From Patiria pectinifera (Eukaryota > Echinodermata > Asteroidea > Valvatida > Asterinidae): 64,000 nucleotides of DNA. The stretch covers positions 8,396,863 to 8,460,862 of the forward strand of contig CM057135.1 in NCBI GenBank assembly GCA_029964075.1, read 5' to 3'. Made by a program: the position numbers and the translations under genes. Positions 53,293 through 64,000 of the stretch are shown here, piece by piece; the first letter of the stretch is position 1; the number at the start of each line of letters is the position of its first letter. The notes beneath the pieces are model-generated. The model searched no databases, was not told where the DNA came from, and worked only from the letters and a program-made list of their open reading frames with translations.

Positions 53293-55248
53293 ACAGTACA
53301 TACAGGGGACGAAGTTGGAAAAGAAACACGCTTCGCGATATCGGAATGCTTGCGCGTAGTTCAGGCAAGTCAAAAGATCTATCTTTCTTTGTTTTTTTTA
53401 AATCTTTTTTTTCCATGGAAAGTGAATTTCGATTTTCAATTATTTAGCTTGACCCTTCACCCACAATTTGGAAAAAAGATCGAAATTTTAAAACATTGAA
53501 AATTCTGAATGGCCCCTAAAGAAGAAATAGCCGTGACAAGCCGGGTGCATTAGTTAATATAGTGTGAATGATTTTAGGATTTTACTGGCGCTCCCCATTG
53601 AAAATGTGGCATGAGCCGAGGCCCCCCCCCCCCACACACACCTATTGATTTTCGGAGGCCTAAGTGTCTGGAAAAATAACCGGTCAACATAACCGGTTCA
53701 GCACGCCTCCCTGAAAAAATTCTGGATCCACCGTGCTAGCCCCCCCCCCCCCAAAATAATATTGGTTCTAGAACCGCGCCTGCACTTGCTTATATTTTAG
53801 TGAAATTGACAATAAAAGATGTAAAGTGAATTGTATTTATTCACCGTTTGCGACCGATAATTCCGGTTATTGACTTCGCCCCTGAAATGGAATATCAACC
53901 ACTTCGCCCATCGCCCCAAATAATTTTCCACGTATTTATTTTCCAAAAATTATAAACAAAACGCTATATTCCACTATTAATTAAAATCATCATGATCATG
54001 TGCATGTAATTCTTTTATCCTACTTAGGGTAATATTTTTTAAATTAGCCAACAGACAGGGGTAGTTTATTTTCAGACACTAATTATCCTAGAATGGATAA
54101 GTTTAGGTTGGGTCCACATTTTTAATACAAGGGAAGCAAAGCGTTAGTTGACTCAACACTCCAAAGTGTAAATTTTCTTTCAAGGTCAGATATATATAGG
54201 TGAACATGTACATGTAACACAAATTGGGTTAAAAATACATAATACAAACTACATGTACCTCAGACATTGTCCATTTTTGGCAAGACATTGAAACAGATTT
54301 GGTCAGTTTTAGCTCAATTAAAACGTTTGTAACCTATTTTTTAAACAGCCGTAAAATAGGTAACTTTCAAAATGAATCTATAGGCCTACATCTGTTCAAT
54401 TTCAGACCCAAAGTAAAACCGAAAATTGTTTTAAAGGTCAGATTTTCTTCCTTTTTTTTTGTCTTATGCTGACCCCCACTTTTAAAAAAAAAGCTGATCA
54501 GCATTAACAATTGAAAGATATTATTGTCCTCTATTGTTCAACTTCCTCTACTGAATGCAGAAACAAACTCAACTACATCATGTAGAGCAATTTTTGTCTG
54601 CACATAGTACCTGTACATTATATCTGTATGTAGGCCCTATACACAGCGTTTTCATGCCTGAGCGCTTACAATAAGCGAGTGACAACCCCCATGGTGAGGT
54701 GGTTTGTATAAGTGTTAAGGATTATAAAGCCTCTGTTTGGGCAAAGGATTAAAATAGATAAGAGGGCTGGCCAGTTAACAGTTAGATCTACTGTTTTCCT
54801 CAGGAAATTTCTAGTGGAGGAAATACGCAATGCACTGGGATAGGTCATTGTTCTTCTCATCACAGAAGCCCGTGCACTGTACACATGTTACAGAAGGAAG
54901 GAAGGGAAAAAGTGTGTGAAATTCTTTCCCAATTATTTCCCTTATGCATTTCGCGAACATCTTGAAAACAGCGCCACCATGTGACTTACCAAAGACATGA
55001 GGGGAATAAGCCTGACACTTAATAACGTCATGATATGTTTACATCAGTGCTTTCATACGTAGTAGGCCTAGTACTGTAGACGATCCCCACTTTATCTAAA
55101 CCAAGCCATTACGTCGCAGGTCTTTTAACACATTGCTATGGATCCAATGCGAGCCTAATTATTTTAACGGCGCAATGGCCATGGGAGACTTTTGAGACGT
55201 AGACGCTTGTGCATGGTGGTAGCGTACCGGTCATTTTTCCAATTTGTA
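53293..55248. other. No gene recognised; C-runs and old repeat ends
   Basis: Poly-C runs at about 53622 and 53742 sit beside CTGGATCCACCGTG, which resembles a decayed hAT-type end. The rest is AT-rich and featureless. Confidence 0.35.
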
Positions 55249-56460
55249 TTACTTGAGCATGTGCGCGTATATTTCAGCATGCGTGCGTAGTTGTGACCGT
55301 TCACACATGATTATGTTGGACACGGTTGTTGAACTCCAGATCAAGCTCTTCAGATTGCTTTCGGATAATTGCTTCCATGATATTGATAATTGGCCTGTAA
55401 TTCCCCATTGACTTTTAGATCCTTTTATAAAGATGGGAACCACCCCGACTATCTTCCACTTGATCGTTATTTTAGTCAATTTTCTGTCATCTAGGGAATT
55501 TCAGTAGATTATGAACTGGGGTTCGGCCATCTCTTCGGCACACAGATTCAAGAAGTAGGGATGGATGCCGTCTAGACCAGGTGATTTGTCAAGCTTCATC
55601 CTTTTCATCTGTTCCTTGACATCATCGATGGCCAACTCATGGTCGGGTAGATCTATTTTCCCATTCCTTGGTTCTATAGATCTGGAACATCTCTGGTTAA
55701 TTGGTAAATATTATACAGATTCAAAGAACCTATTCAAGACATTCGCTGCCAACTCCTCTGTCTGTGTTAACTCTTTGTCCACTCCTTCCAGTCTGGATTT
55801 TCAAACTGTTAGTGTTTGTTGAGCTCTTGCATAGTTGAACAGTTGCTTCGGATTTTCCTTCAATCTTTCATTAACTTTGCTTCGTAGGCAGTCGATCTAA
55901 GCTTTTTTCCCACTATCTTCTTGGTTTCTTAAAGTAGCAGTTTTTAACGTTGAGTCTTCCTATACTTCATAGGCCTGTAGCCTGTGTTTTTTTCTTTTCC
56001 AATTTCTTCACATTGCTTTCATCCATAGTGGCTTAGTTCCGTTCTTAGGTTTTCTTGATGGAACAAATTCTTGACTGTGCTATGATGCTACTCTTTAAAA
56101 AATACCGTGCTCCTTCACTATTTGATGTGTCTAGCTTGAAATCCCAGTTTACATTTGAAAAGTATTTTTTAATTGCTGCTCAATCACCTTAGGCTCAGTT
56201 CAGTCTTTCTCGGTTTGAGCAAATTGTTTGAAAATGGCGAATATCTGTTGATTGAAGTAAGCTGTCATGGTCACTTCTGACCACCGCTGCTGCATGTGTG
56301 ACAGTGTCCGTGAAGTTATCGTTGCTGAATACTACCGGTAGGTCAAGTAGTGATGATTTTTTGTTTACCCCTCTACTTCTTGTGACATTCCTCATGTTGA
56401 ACCAGCAGCAGATCTTGTGTTGTGTCTGTTACATTTTCTGCTTAACTAGCTGCTATTAAC
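55249..56460 (-). pseudogene. LINE fragment: endonuclease end and RT start
   Basis: Minus strand: S-R-G-V-N-K-K-S-S-L-L-D-L with V-R-S-D-H-D-S near 56380-56250 is the end of an apurinic-type endonuclease. After several stops, K-L-D-K-S-P-G-L-D-G-I-H-P-Y-F-L-N near 55600 and I-K-W-K-I-V-G-V-V-P-I-F-I-K-G-S-K near 55450 are RT fingers motifs. Many frameshifts; truncated before the catalytic Asp box. Confidence 0.7.
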
Positions 56461-57149
56461 TCTTTTTTGTCATTCACTCGTGATCAAGTATCATCAAGAT
56501 GATCAAGTATCATCAAGATGATCAAGTATCAGGACATCAAGAATCAAAGTTTAATCTGAAAAATACAACAAACAAATATTCTCCTTTTACACAAAATACA
56601 TTAAACAGAATACATTACATGACAAAGAATACATTAACATGTCCACTGATCCAAGATGAAACATGAATTTTCTGTGCCGATGCGATATAACATAACAATT
56701 CAAATGACATGAATGAGCACAATCTGAAACGTTAACACTTTAAATATTCCTACACGCACGTACAATTTACATATTGCTAAACCGCTACAATCCACACAAT
56801 AAAGTTACACAAAAAATACATCATGAAATCAAACTTACGACTCTGCCGAGCTTTAAACAAGTTCCACAAACAGCTACAGAAATGTACTTTAGTGCCGAAG
56901 TCCTCAAAACTTGCAATCGTGCAATTATCGACAAATTTTACATCCAGTACTTTCCAAAACAAGCGCGCCTGCGCCGATACATGTGCAGTCATGAAAGTAC
57001 ACAAAACATTCTGAAAACCTGCTACATGTATATGCACGGCCCGCAACGCGTAAAGAACCACGTTATTGACCTTTGACCCTAAGGCGCGCAAAACAATGTA
57101 TACAGTTCCTAAGCAATAACTTTGGCATACGTTACATTCCGGCCCCTTA
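56461..57149. other. Short tandem repeat, otherwise no gene
   Basis: A 20-bp unit, GATCAAGTATCATCAAGAT, repeats about three times at 56480-56530. The remaining sequence has open frames on both strands but no recognisable domain. Confidence 0.4.
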
Positions 57150-59530
57150 AATAATAAAAATAATAACAATAATAATAATAATGAAGATTTATAAAGCGCA
57201 CATATCCACCTATTAATGCGCTCAAGGCGCTAAAAACACAATAAATCTAATTTACTTAGAAAATAAATATAATACCAATAGAGAGAGAAAACAAATTACA
57301 AATTTTAAAATAAGAAACAACATATACACTCTGTTGGTGTCTTGGTGCATTCTTCCCACGTGAATAACATGAACGTCGGCCTACATCGTCAGGCATCTCC
57401 AATTCAGATGTAAACATAAAGATGTGGCGAATGCACACCGTAGCCCACGCAGCTCACGTGATCAGAATGCACCTGGCTCAGAAACAATAAACGGAATGAA
57501 ATTGTTAAAGCCAGATTCATTAAGCAAAAGCCAGAGTCATCAGATGTGTTTCGAGGGATGCTTTGAAGGAGAGAAAAGAATCAGATTTCCTAATGTGTAG
57601 TGGTAGCTGGTCCCACAGTTGAGGTGCTGCTGCTGAAAAGGATCTATTCCCCAAGGAGCGGTGTGATATGGGTTCACGGAGTAAACATTTATTACTTGAT
57701 CGGAGCATGCGTGGTGGATTGTATTGTGAGAGGAATTCAGTGATGTAAGAGGGGGCTTTGCCATTGAGAGCTTTGTAGACGATTAACACGAGCTTGTAGA
57801 TTAATCTGTAAGAGACTGGCAGCCAGCGGAGATATTGGAGCACAGGTGTAATGTGAGCGGACTTTTTTTGTCAATGTAACGAGACGAGCAGCTGTATTTC
57901 GAATGCGTTGGAGTCGATTTAGCTGCTCTGGAGGGAGGCCGTACAAAAGTGAATTTCCCATGTCCAACCAAGATGTGACAAAAGCGTGAATAATTTGTTC
58001 AGTAGAGTTGCGCGTAAGGTATTTCCTAATTTTGCCAATGTTGCGGATATGAAATGAGGCAGAGCGGACGGTGTGAGAGATATGACGTTTCAATGACATG
58101 GAAGAGTAAAAAATGATGCCTAGATTACGAGCTTGAGGAACTGGACAGATTTGAGAATCTCCGATTGTGATGAAAGGAATGGTAACTTTTGACAGTTTGT
58201 TGCGAGGAGCCAATGGTCATGAACTCGGTTTTGTCGTCATTAAGTTTCAGAAAGTTGTTTTGCATCCATCGACGAATATCGGATATGCAGGTCTCTTTTT
58301 TAGTGATTACTGTGTCAGCCAGCTGTTGAGAAAGTTTGAAGGTGAAATATAGTTGTGTATCATCCGCATACATATGGTACTGTAGATTATGACGTATGAT
58401 GTCTTTTAGAGGATATATGTAAAGAGTAAACCACTGAGGGCTAAGAACAGAGCCTTGAGGAACAGAATAATTAAGATGGACAGGGTCCGATGGGGCTTTA
58501 CCGACACGAACAAACTGCGGTCTGCTCTCAAGGTACGATTTGCACCATTGGAGAGCTTGACCTCCTGGACCGACGATGTCACGCAGTCTAGAAAGCAGTA
58601 TGGTGTGGTCCACGGTATCAAAAGCCGCACTTAGATCAAGGAGGATGAGAGCGGTGATGTTTTGCTGATCTTGAGCATTCAAAATATCATTCTGAACACG
58701 TAACAGGGCTGTCTCGGTGCCGTGATTTGGCCTATAGGCAGGCTGAAACGAATCAAAAAGGTCATTGGTACGCATGAGAGCAGCCAACCTGGAAGAGGCA
58801 ATACGCTCAATTGTTTTTCCCAAGAATTTCAAATTGGAAACAGGTCTATAAGTTTTGAAAACCTCCTTGTCCAAGCCGGCTTTCTTCAGAAGAGGGCGAA
58901 CATAAGAAACTTTAAGGCTGTCAGGAAAAATACCAGTACTAAATTTTTAACAATTTGAGTAAATAGCGGAACAATCACATCAACACAATCTTTAACCAGA
59001 AAAAGGGGTATTGGGTCAAGCTCGCAAGATTTAGATGGGGAACTTAAATGTGATCTCCTTAACTTCACTCTCACTGGCTGGTAAGAAAGCAGTGAGACGA
59101 ACATCACAACAATTTATGGGAAAATCATGCATAATTTCTGGAGAAAATTCACCACGGATATCCATTATCTTGTTAACAAAACACTCTGAAAATTGAGTAG
59201 CAAGATTTTCATCAGAGATAGAGCATTGTAAAATAGGGATCTTACTCTTATGCAACAGCCGATTAACAATACCAAATATTTGTTTCTGGTCTCCCATGCA
59301 ACAATGGATTTGTGATGCAAAATAGACTATTTTGGCTCTGTTTATTCAATTAGTCACAGTGCGTCGCTGGACACAGAAGCTTTGTCTATGGACCTCAAGT
59401 TTGAACAACGCCACTTCCGTTCCAGTTGCCTTCGAATTTGTCGAATAGAGCGAATTTCATCGTTGAACCACGGAGAATCTGGTCGTAGTTTAACGCTTCT
59501 CGTTCGAAGAGGGGCATGTTCATCCAGCAA
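57150..59530 (-). pseudogene. L2-like LINE polymerase with 3' end
   Basis: Reads on the minus strand from about 59525 (H-A-P-L-R-T-R-S-V-K-L-R-P-D-S-P-W-F-N) through G-D-Q-K-Q-I-F-G-I-V-N and S-K-S-C-E-L-D-P-I-P. RT follows with Y-R-P-V-S-N-L, L-D-L-S-A-A-F-D-T-V-D-H, S-V-P-Q-G-S-V-L and an intact Y-A-D-D-T-Q-L-Y. It ends W-D-Q-L-P-L-H-I-R-K, L-E-T-H-L near 57525. Frameshifts separate these blocks. The 3' UTR ends with AGCGCCTTGAGCGC, GCGCTTTATAAATCTTC and an ATT-repeat tail near 57165, as in L2/CR1 elements. The endonuclease is missing. Confidence 0.8.
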
Positions 59531-59732
59531 AAGCCCCAGGGTTGTGTACGAAAGACATTTACAAAGCTATACAATGTATATAGTATCCAGGCAAAGTTGT
59601 TGATTTGAACACCAAGCTAACACTTAGTTAATCACTAGTTAATCATAACATTTTAAGCACAACAAACATATATGTTACAGCTGGAGCTATTAAACACATG
59701 GTTACAGTAACACTAAACTTGAAGTTACGCAT

Positions 59733-60420
59733 TTAGACACTTGCACGCTCCAACAGACACAACTTGGTGACAGATCTGTTGTAGGTACCCGAAGCTGTTT
59801 TGACCTCAACGCTCCTCACCAAGCCCTCGCTTCCAGCAAACGTTTGAGTTATCCTGGCCAAGGGCCACTGGTTCGTTGGAGACTGGTCATCCAGTACCAG
59901 CAACAGGTCACCAACGCTGAGGTTGGGCTTCTTATCCACCCACCGTTGTCTACGCTGCAGATTAGGTAGGTACTCTGAGATCCATGCGAGCAGTTGAATA
60001 TGTTTCCAGCGTCTTCTGAAGCGTTCAGTCTCCTTCATTCCCCTGAGAGGCACTGGGTGTCCGGGTCTGAACTTCAACAAGTGGCTCGGTGTTAAGGCCC
60101 CAAGGTCATTTGGATCATCAGAAACGGGAGTTATGGGCCTATCGTATACGATGGATTCTATCTCACAGAAGAGCGTAGTAAGCCTTTCATCATCGAGAAC
60201 TGTGTCTTGTAGAAGTGTTGCCAACACTTCGCACCGTTCGGATTTGACGCTCCCAGGAACCGCCCATGTGGGACGCAAAAGGCGGATTGAAGCGCCAGTC
60301 TATCTGCTTGGCAAAAAGAGCTCCGTTGACCATGTCATCTTTGCATAACTGCAGAATGGCATCTGAATGGCAATGAATGTACAAGAGAAAGAGTTTAATT
60401 CCTATACCAAGGGGACGTTG
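59733..60420 (-). pseudogene. BEL/Pao retrotransposon integrase C-terminal fragment
   Basis: Minus strand: [17 protein letters not shown] of an integrase core end, a frame change near 60230, then the BEL/Pao-type C-terminal domain (D-L-G-A-L-T-P-S-H-L-L, R-R-W-K-H-I-Q, W-P-L-A-R-I), ending at 59733. Capsid, protease, RT and the first part of integrase are absent, so it is a dead remnant. The sequence beyond the stop may be an LTR edge; I could not confirm it. Confidence 0.75.
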
Positions 60421-60818
60421 TAGTGACAGGTTGGCTGTTTCAGGAATGGCAGTGCTGTTATAAGTACATATAGTGCCAAATCCATGCATCAGTACTGTAC
60501 CCAAGCTTTGTTTGTTTTTGATAGTTTTCATCAAATTTGTCTTTTCAGTTACTTACAAAATAAAAGGAATCAGAGAATAAAACAATGCCTCGTCACCGAC
60601 ATTTTTAACTGTTCGGACAAGAAACACCTTTTTCTTCTACTTGGCCGCAGTTATATCAGAATATCTACAAGAGGGGTGGCAATTCAAGAGCTCCGTACCT
60701 AACAGTGCAGCGCCCTCAACAGTTTGCAAACTTTACATCCTGAGCAGAAACCTGTATGATAACAATCTGTGTACATTATCCAAACATCCTGTAACAAATT
60801 GCATTTTGCACTTTGCAG
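60421..60818. other. No gene recognised
   Basis: Between the BEL/Pao fragment and the exon at 60819. It ends in the pyrimidine-rich acceptor of that exon. Confidence 0.4.
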
Positions 60819-61111
60819 ATACATCAATGGCCAATGCCATCTGTGATGAGAAGACCTGGACGAAGCAAGTCTGCGAAAGCCAAGGCGAAATTAATTTCCA
60901 AGGACATTTTTTGTCTGCCCTATGAACATAAGTCTGTGGTCCACATACAGAGAGGCCGGTGTCGTCAACGTTTGGCAATTTCTGGGATGGCAGGGAAAAT
61001 AATGCTGTCCAGAGATCAGTCTCCAAATGAGGTGACTGAAGAAGTAACCTCGCTGTTTCAACGGGCATTCCACCTGCCGGATGGTCGTCTATTTGCTGTT
61101 GAGTATCTGAG
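60819..61111 (+). CDS. Exon of unknown basic protein
   Basis: Follows TTTTGCACTTTGCAG. Opens in phase 0 with M-R-R-P-G-R-S-K-S-A-K-A-K-A-K, then K-D-I-F-C-L-P, R-G-R-C-R-Q-R, G-K-I-M-L-S-R and E-V-T-E-E-V-T-S-L-F-Q-R-A-F, ending Y-L before a GTTTGT donor in phase 2. The R-R-P-G-R-x-K lead-in and acidic helix resemble the N-terminal region of multi-copy invertebrate HECT/G2E3-like proteins; that resemblance is from memory and weak. Confidence 0.45.
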
Positions 61112-62055
61112 GTTTGTCCACCCCTTAGTTGGTTTTAATTGTGTTTTGTGCAGGTGTAACAGCCATTAGATTTATTTTTGTTTCAGTGAAGTAATGTACC
61201 CAGACCCATGTCAATGTGACACATTCTATTTTGGCTATCATTCCATTGCAGAAAGATGACTGCATGTATGTATGTTAGCTTTTGCATTTCTTTTATGAGC
61301 ATGATTGTAACCTGTGTTTTTGTTTTTTGAAAAATGCTGATCCTCCCAAGCGTCACTTTGCCAAGATAGACGAGGCCTCTCCTCTTGTTTAAACATGGCT
61401 TGGACTGAGACTGGCCTCTTTCAAGACTGGCATCTATTTAACAAACATAACATAAGTTGGTGGCAATTCATCTCCTGTAAAATGTTGCTTTTACCATTTG
61501 GGTTATTAAGAACAGTATAACCCCCGCCCCAAAGGAATGAAAAGGAAGTGGTTGGTACTGCTGAAACTGATGTTTCATTTAATTTGCCTTGCCCTTTAGT
61601 CATTTACATTGTTGAATCATGAAGTGGACTGATATAAACTGAACAAAGTTGCTATGAACAATCTTGCTTTTCAGTTTGCTAGCTAAGGTGAAAAACAAAA
61701 ATATCTGCTTCCAATTAAATGGGGTAATTCAAATAGGGTAACTAGGCAGGCAGGGAGTTGTTTTTGTTTTGTCATGTTTGTGTTGTGTTGATCAAATATG
61801 GATGTCTGCTCGCAGTCGAGGTTAAAAGCTAGTAATTAATTGCTTTGGATTTTTCCCCTCCCCATAAAATGTGGGATGCGGGCTGTCAATTAACAAAGGC
61901 TAGGTAGGGTCCCTGGAAGCAGAAGTATTCATTTTGTTGGCCTTATCTCTCTTGGGATTTTGGATAGACATTCACACATGTACACAAAGCTGTGCTACTC
62001 CACTTAATTACATGTATGTCACTTTTTTTTTTTTTTTTTTTTTAAATCAATATAG

Positions 62056-62209
62056 CGGTATACCAGGAAGCGGGGAAAAATTGCAGCGCCCGAATGTGTC
62101 TCCTAGCTTCCGATGGATTGGAGCTGAGGTACTATCCATTTGTGGTCAAGAGGGCCTTTATATTATGTGTGATGCTCAGTACGATGTCACATCGGAAAAT
62201 TTCTTTTGA
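62056..62209 (+). CDS. Terminal exon joined in phase to 60819-61111
   Basis: After a long T tract and AATCAATATAG it starts in phase 2: S-G-I-P-G-S-G-E-K-L-Q-R-P-N. It continues F-R-W-I-G-A-E-V-L-S-I-C-G-Q-E-G-L-Y-I and stops at TGA 62207. The phase match and the W-x-G-x-x-V-L/x-G-x-L-Y-I pattern support a real two-exon product. If this is a HECT-type gene, the catalytic part is missing here. Confidence 0.45.
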
Positions 62210-62830
62210 AGTAAAGTTGATAATTTGAATATCTATAGACTTAGTTTTAAATTCAACTTCATTGTTATTAAATAGTATACTGCCTGTTTTGATTTTTTTT
62301 TTTTTACGTGAATGTTTACAGTTCCCCCTCCATTTTTGTGGTTTCACTTCTAAGCGTAGTCCGAATAGCAACAACTGAGACAAAAAAGGTGTTTGACAAA
62401 GCTCAGTCATGTGCCAGTCAAGAATCATGGATTCATAACACATTATCAATGCTTAAATCTGTATATTATTACTTAGTCACTGTATGAACATCATCGAATA
62501 ATAACCAATGTGTACCATTAAACTGACTATGGTTATTCTCCATTTGTTAGTACCAACAATGTGAATGACTGTTACACTGTATACTCTTAGGAAACACTAG
62601 ACGGCTGTCATGGGAAAAAGAAGAGACTGACATCTGAACTGGTAGGACTCTACAGTAATTGTAATGATCTTTCATTCATCTTTTAAATATTTTTTTTACA
62701 CACTGTGCCTCACAAGCGTGTGTAATGGGACATCCGTAACAGTGTCAGTACTTTATTAAAAAGTGCAAACAGTGAAATATCTGATAACTCAAAACAACTG
62801 TTTAGTAAAACAAAGAACCCATTGCCTTCA
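62210..62830. other. No gene recognised
   Basis: AT-rich sequence between the exon above and the LINE tail below. Confidence 0.4.
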
Positions 62831-62831
62831 A

Positions 62832-64000
62832 TATTTTATTTATTTATTCATAGTTTTATTTAGACAGGGTAGCCTCATCAGTTGAAACTGCTATTACTAA
62901 GGGCCCTGTATAAAATGATACGAATAAAAAAAAATTTTAAAAAAAATTATGTAAAATCACTAAGAACATTAAGTAAAAACTAGAACGAAGAAACAAAAAT
63001 GCAAATATGTAAAATATAGGGTTATGAGTAGAAAAATAAAACTAATTTAAACACTACGATACACATATAAACACTGATGAAATACAACACAGAAATTAAA
63101 TTTATATTGAAAATTTAAAAAAAGGAAAACCTTGCGTAAAAAATCAACCATTAAAAAAAACAAAGATTTCCAAAAAACAAAAGAACAAACACCCCCAACA
63201 CCCCAACAAACAAACAAACAAAAACAAAACAGATACGTAAACGATAGGAATTGGAATAAAAATTAAACTTTAATATCAAAATACTGAAATAACAGTATAT
63301 AAATAAATTTGAGCTAAGCAAACAAAAAAAAAAAAAAAAAATGCAAAGTTTGAAATATAATCAAATAAAATATCTAGTAAAGTCCAAAGATTACTATATG
63401 ATTAAACAATCATGGGGGAATGCTTTTAAAAAAAATAACTATAGGTATTCTCGTAAATTAAAACCATAAAAAAACTATAAAAAAAAAAACTTTAAAAGTA
63501 ATGAAGTAAAATTAGAAAGCCATGCAAAATTAGTTTAAAAGAGATTTAAAAATATTTAAAGACTTGGCCTTTCGTGGGCAGATGAAGAATGGGCAGATGT
63601 AATGAGCCGTTCAACTTCGAACGAGTGTTGGCAGTATGAGATGGCATTTCAAAACGTCCACTGAGATACGCTGGACTGAGGTTATTGAGACATTTATAAA
63701 CCTGACACACTGTGTGACATTCCCAACGGGATGGTAATGATGACTAAAAGAGTGCCTCATGTAAATCGCTAATATGTGTTCTAGGATGAGCATTAAGAAT
63801 CATTCTGGCAAGACGATTATGCAGTTTTATCAATTTGTCGGAATGACAGTGTGCACAATTAGACCAGACCACATCGCAGTAATCAAACAATGGAATAACC
63901 ATGGCGGAACTTAACATTTTGAAGGTGGAATTAGGAAGGCATGGTTTAGCAGAACGTTTTAAGAACCCTATTCTCTGCGAAATCTTCTTGGCAACATAAT
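62832..64000 (-). pseudogene. LINE 3' portion, continues past window edge
   Basis: Minus strand from the window end: V-I-P-L-F-D-Y-C-D-V-V-W-S-N-C, then K-L-I-K-L-H-N-R-L-A-R-M-I-L-N-A, the thumb/C-terminal region of CR1/L2-type polymerases. The frame breaks near 63720. A long A-rich stretch (62930-63540 on the plus strand) follows. The 3' end GGCTACCCTGTCTAAATAAA runs into an ATAAATAAAT tail near 62835, a typical LINE terminus. Confidence 0.7.

Overview
The window is animal DNA, AT-rich, with intron-bearing genes on both strands and dense transposon debris (CR1/L2-like, Tx1-like and BEL/Pao retroelements, hAT, terminal-inverted-repeat elements). The abundance of TACATGTA motifs, the Tx1-type LINE, and a KMT5A-like SET domain joined to a tyrosine-recombinase-like domain suggest a marine invertebrate. 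A lancelet is my best guess, but the sequence does not prove it. No bacterial features, rRNA genes or CRISPR arrays were seen.

Region 1 (about 1.1-12.7 kb, minus strand): one remarkable split gene. Three exons encode a complete KMT5A-like SET methyltransferase domain. They join, with matching splice phases, to a 4.4 kb exon that holds a Pro-rich 117-129 bp coding minisatellite, two zinc-finger-like motifs and a tyrosine-recombinase-like domain. Downstream lies an array of duplicated small phase-1 exons (Ser-rich, acidic and 21-nt microexons), some inverted. The long exon carries several frameshifts and stops, so this copy is probably degenerate.

Region 2 (12.7-31 kb): few genes. It holds an element-like block bounded by TTCTATAGAA-rich arrays, several near-perfect tandem duplications, a (TA)n tract, a 4.6 kb structure with about 600 bp inverted arms, a SINE-like element, AACGTT-rich repeats with an 824 bp tandem duplication, and a few candidate exons.

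Region 3 (31-49 kb): a nested set. A CR1-like LINE is followed by a Tx1-like LINE (about 32.9-49.0 kb) split by a 10.3 kb hAT transposon (36326-46639). The hAT has an 8-bp target-site duplication, GTCACGAA, and the interrupted LINE reading frame resumes across the insertion. The hAT carries a spliced TTF/DUF4371/dimerization transposase gene with a 33-bp coding minisatellite and, unusually, a second spliced gene for an OTU-type cysteine protease. A 693 bp foldback element with a 9-bp target duplication is inserted inside the hAT.

Region 4 (49-64 kb): LINE remnants (CR1-like tail at 50 kb, endonuclease/RT fragment at 55-56 kb, L2-like element at 57-59.5 kb, LINE 3' part at 62.8-64 kb), a BEL/Pao integrase fragment at 60 kb, and a two-exon gene fragment at 60.8-62.2 kb with matched splice phase.

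The strongest candidates for something new are the hAT element with an OTU-protease cargo gene and the SET/tyrosine-recombinase fusion with its exon array.
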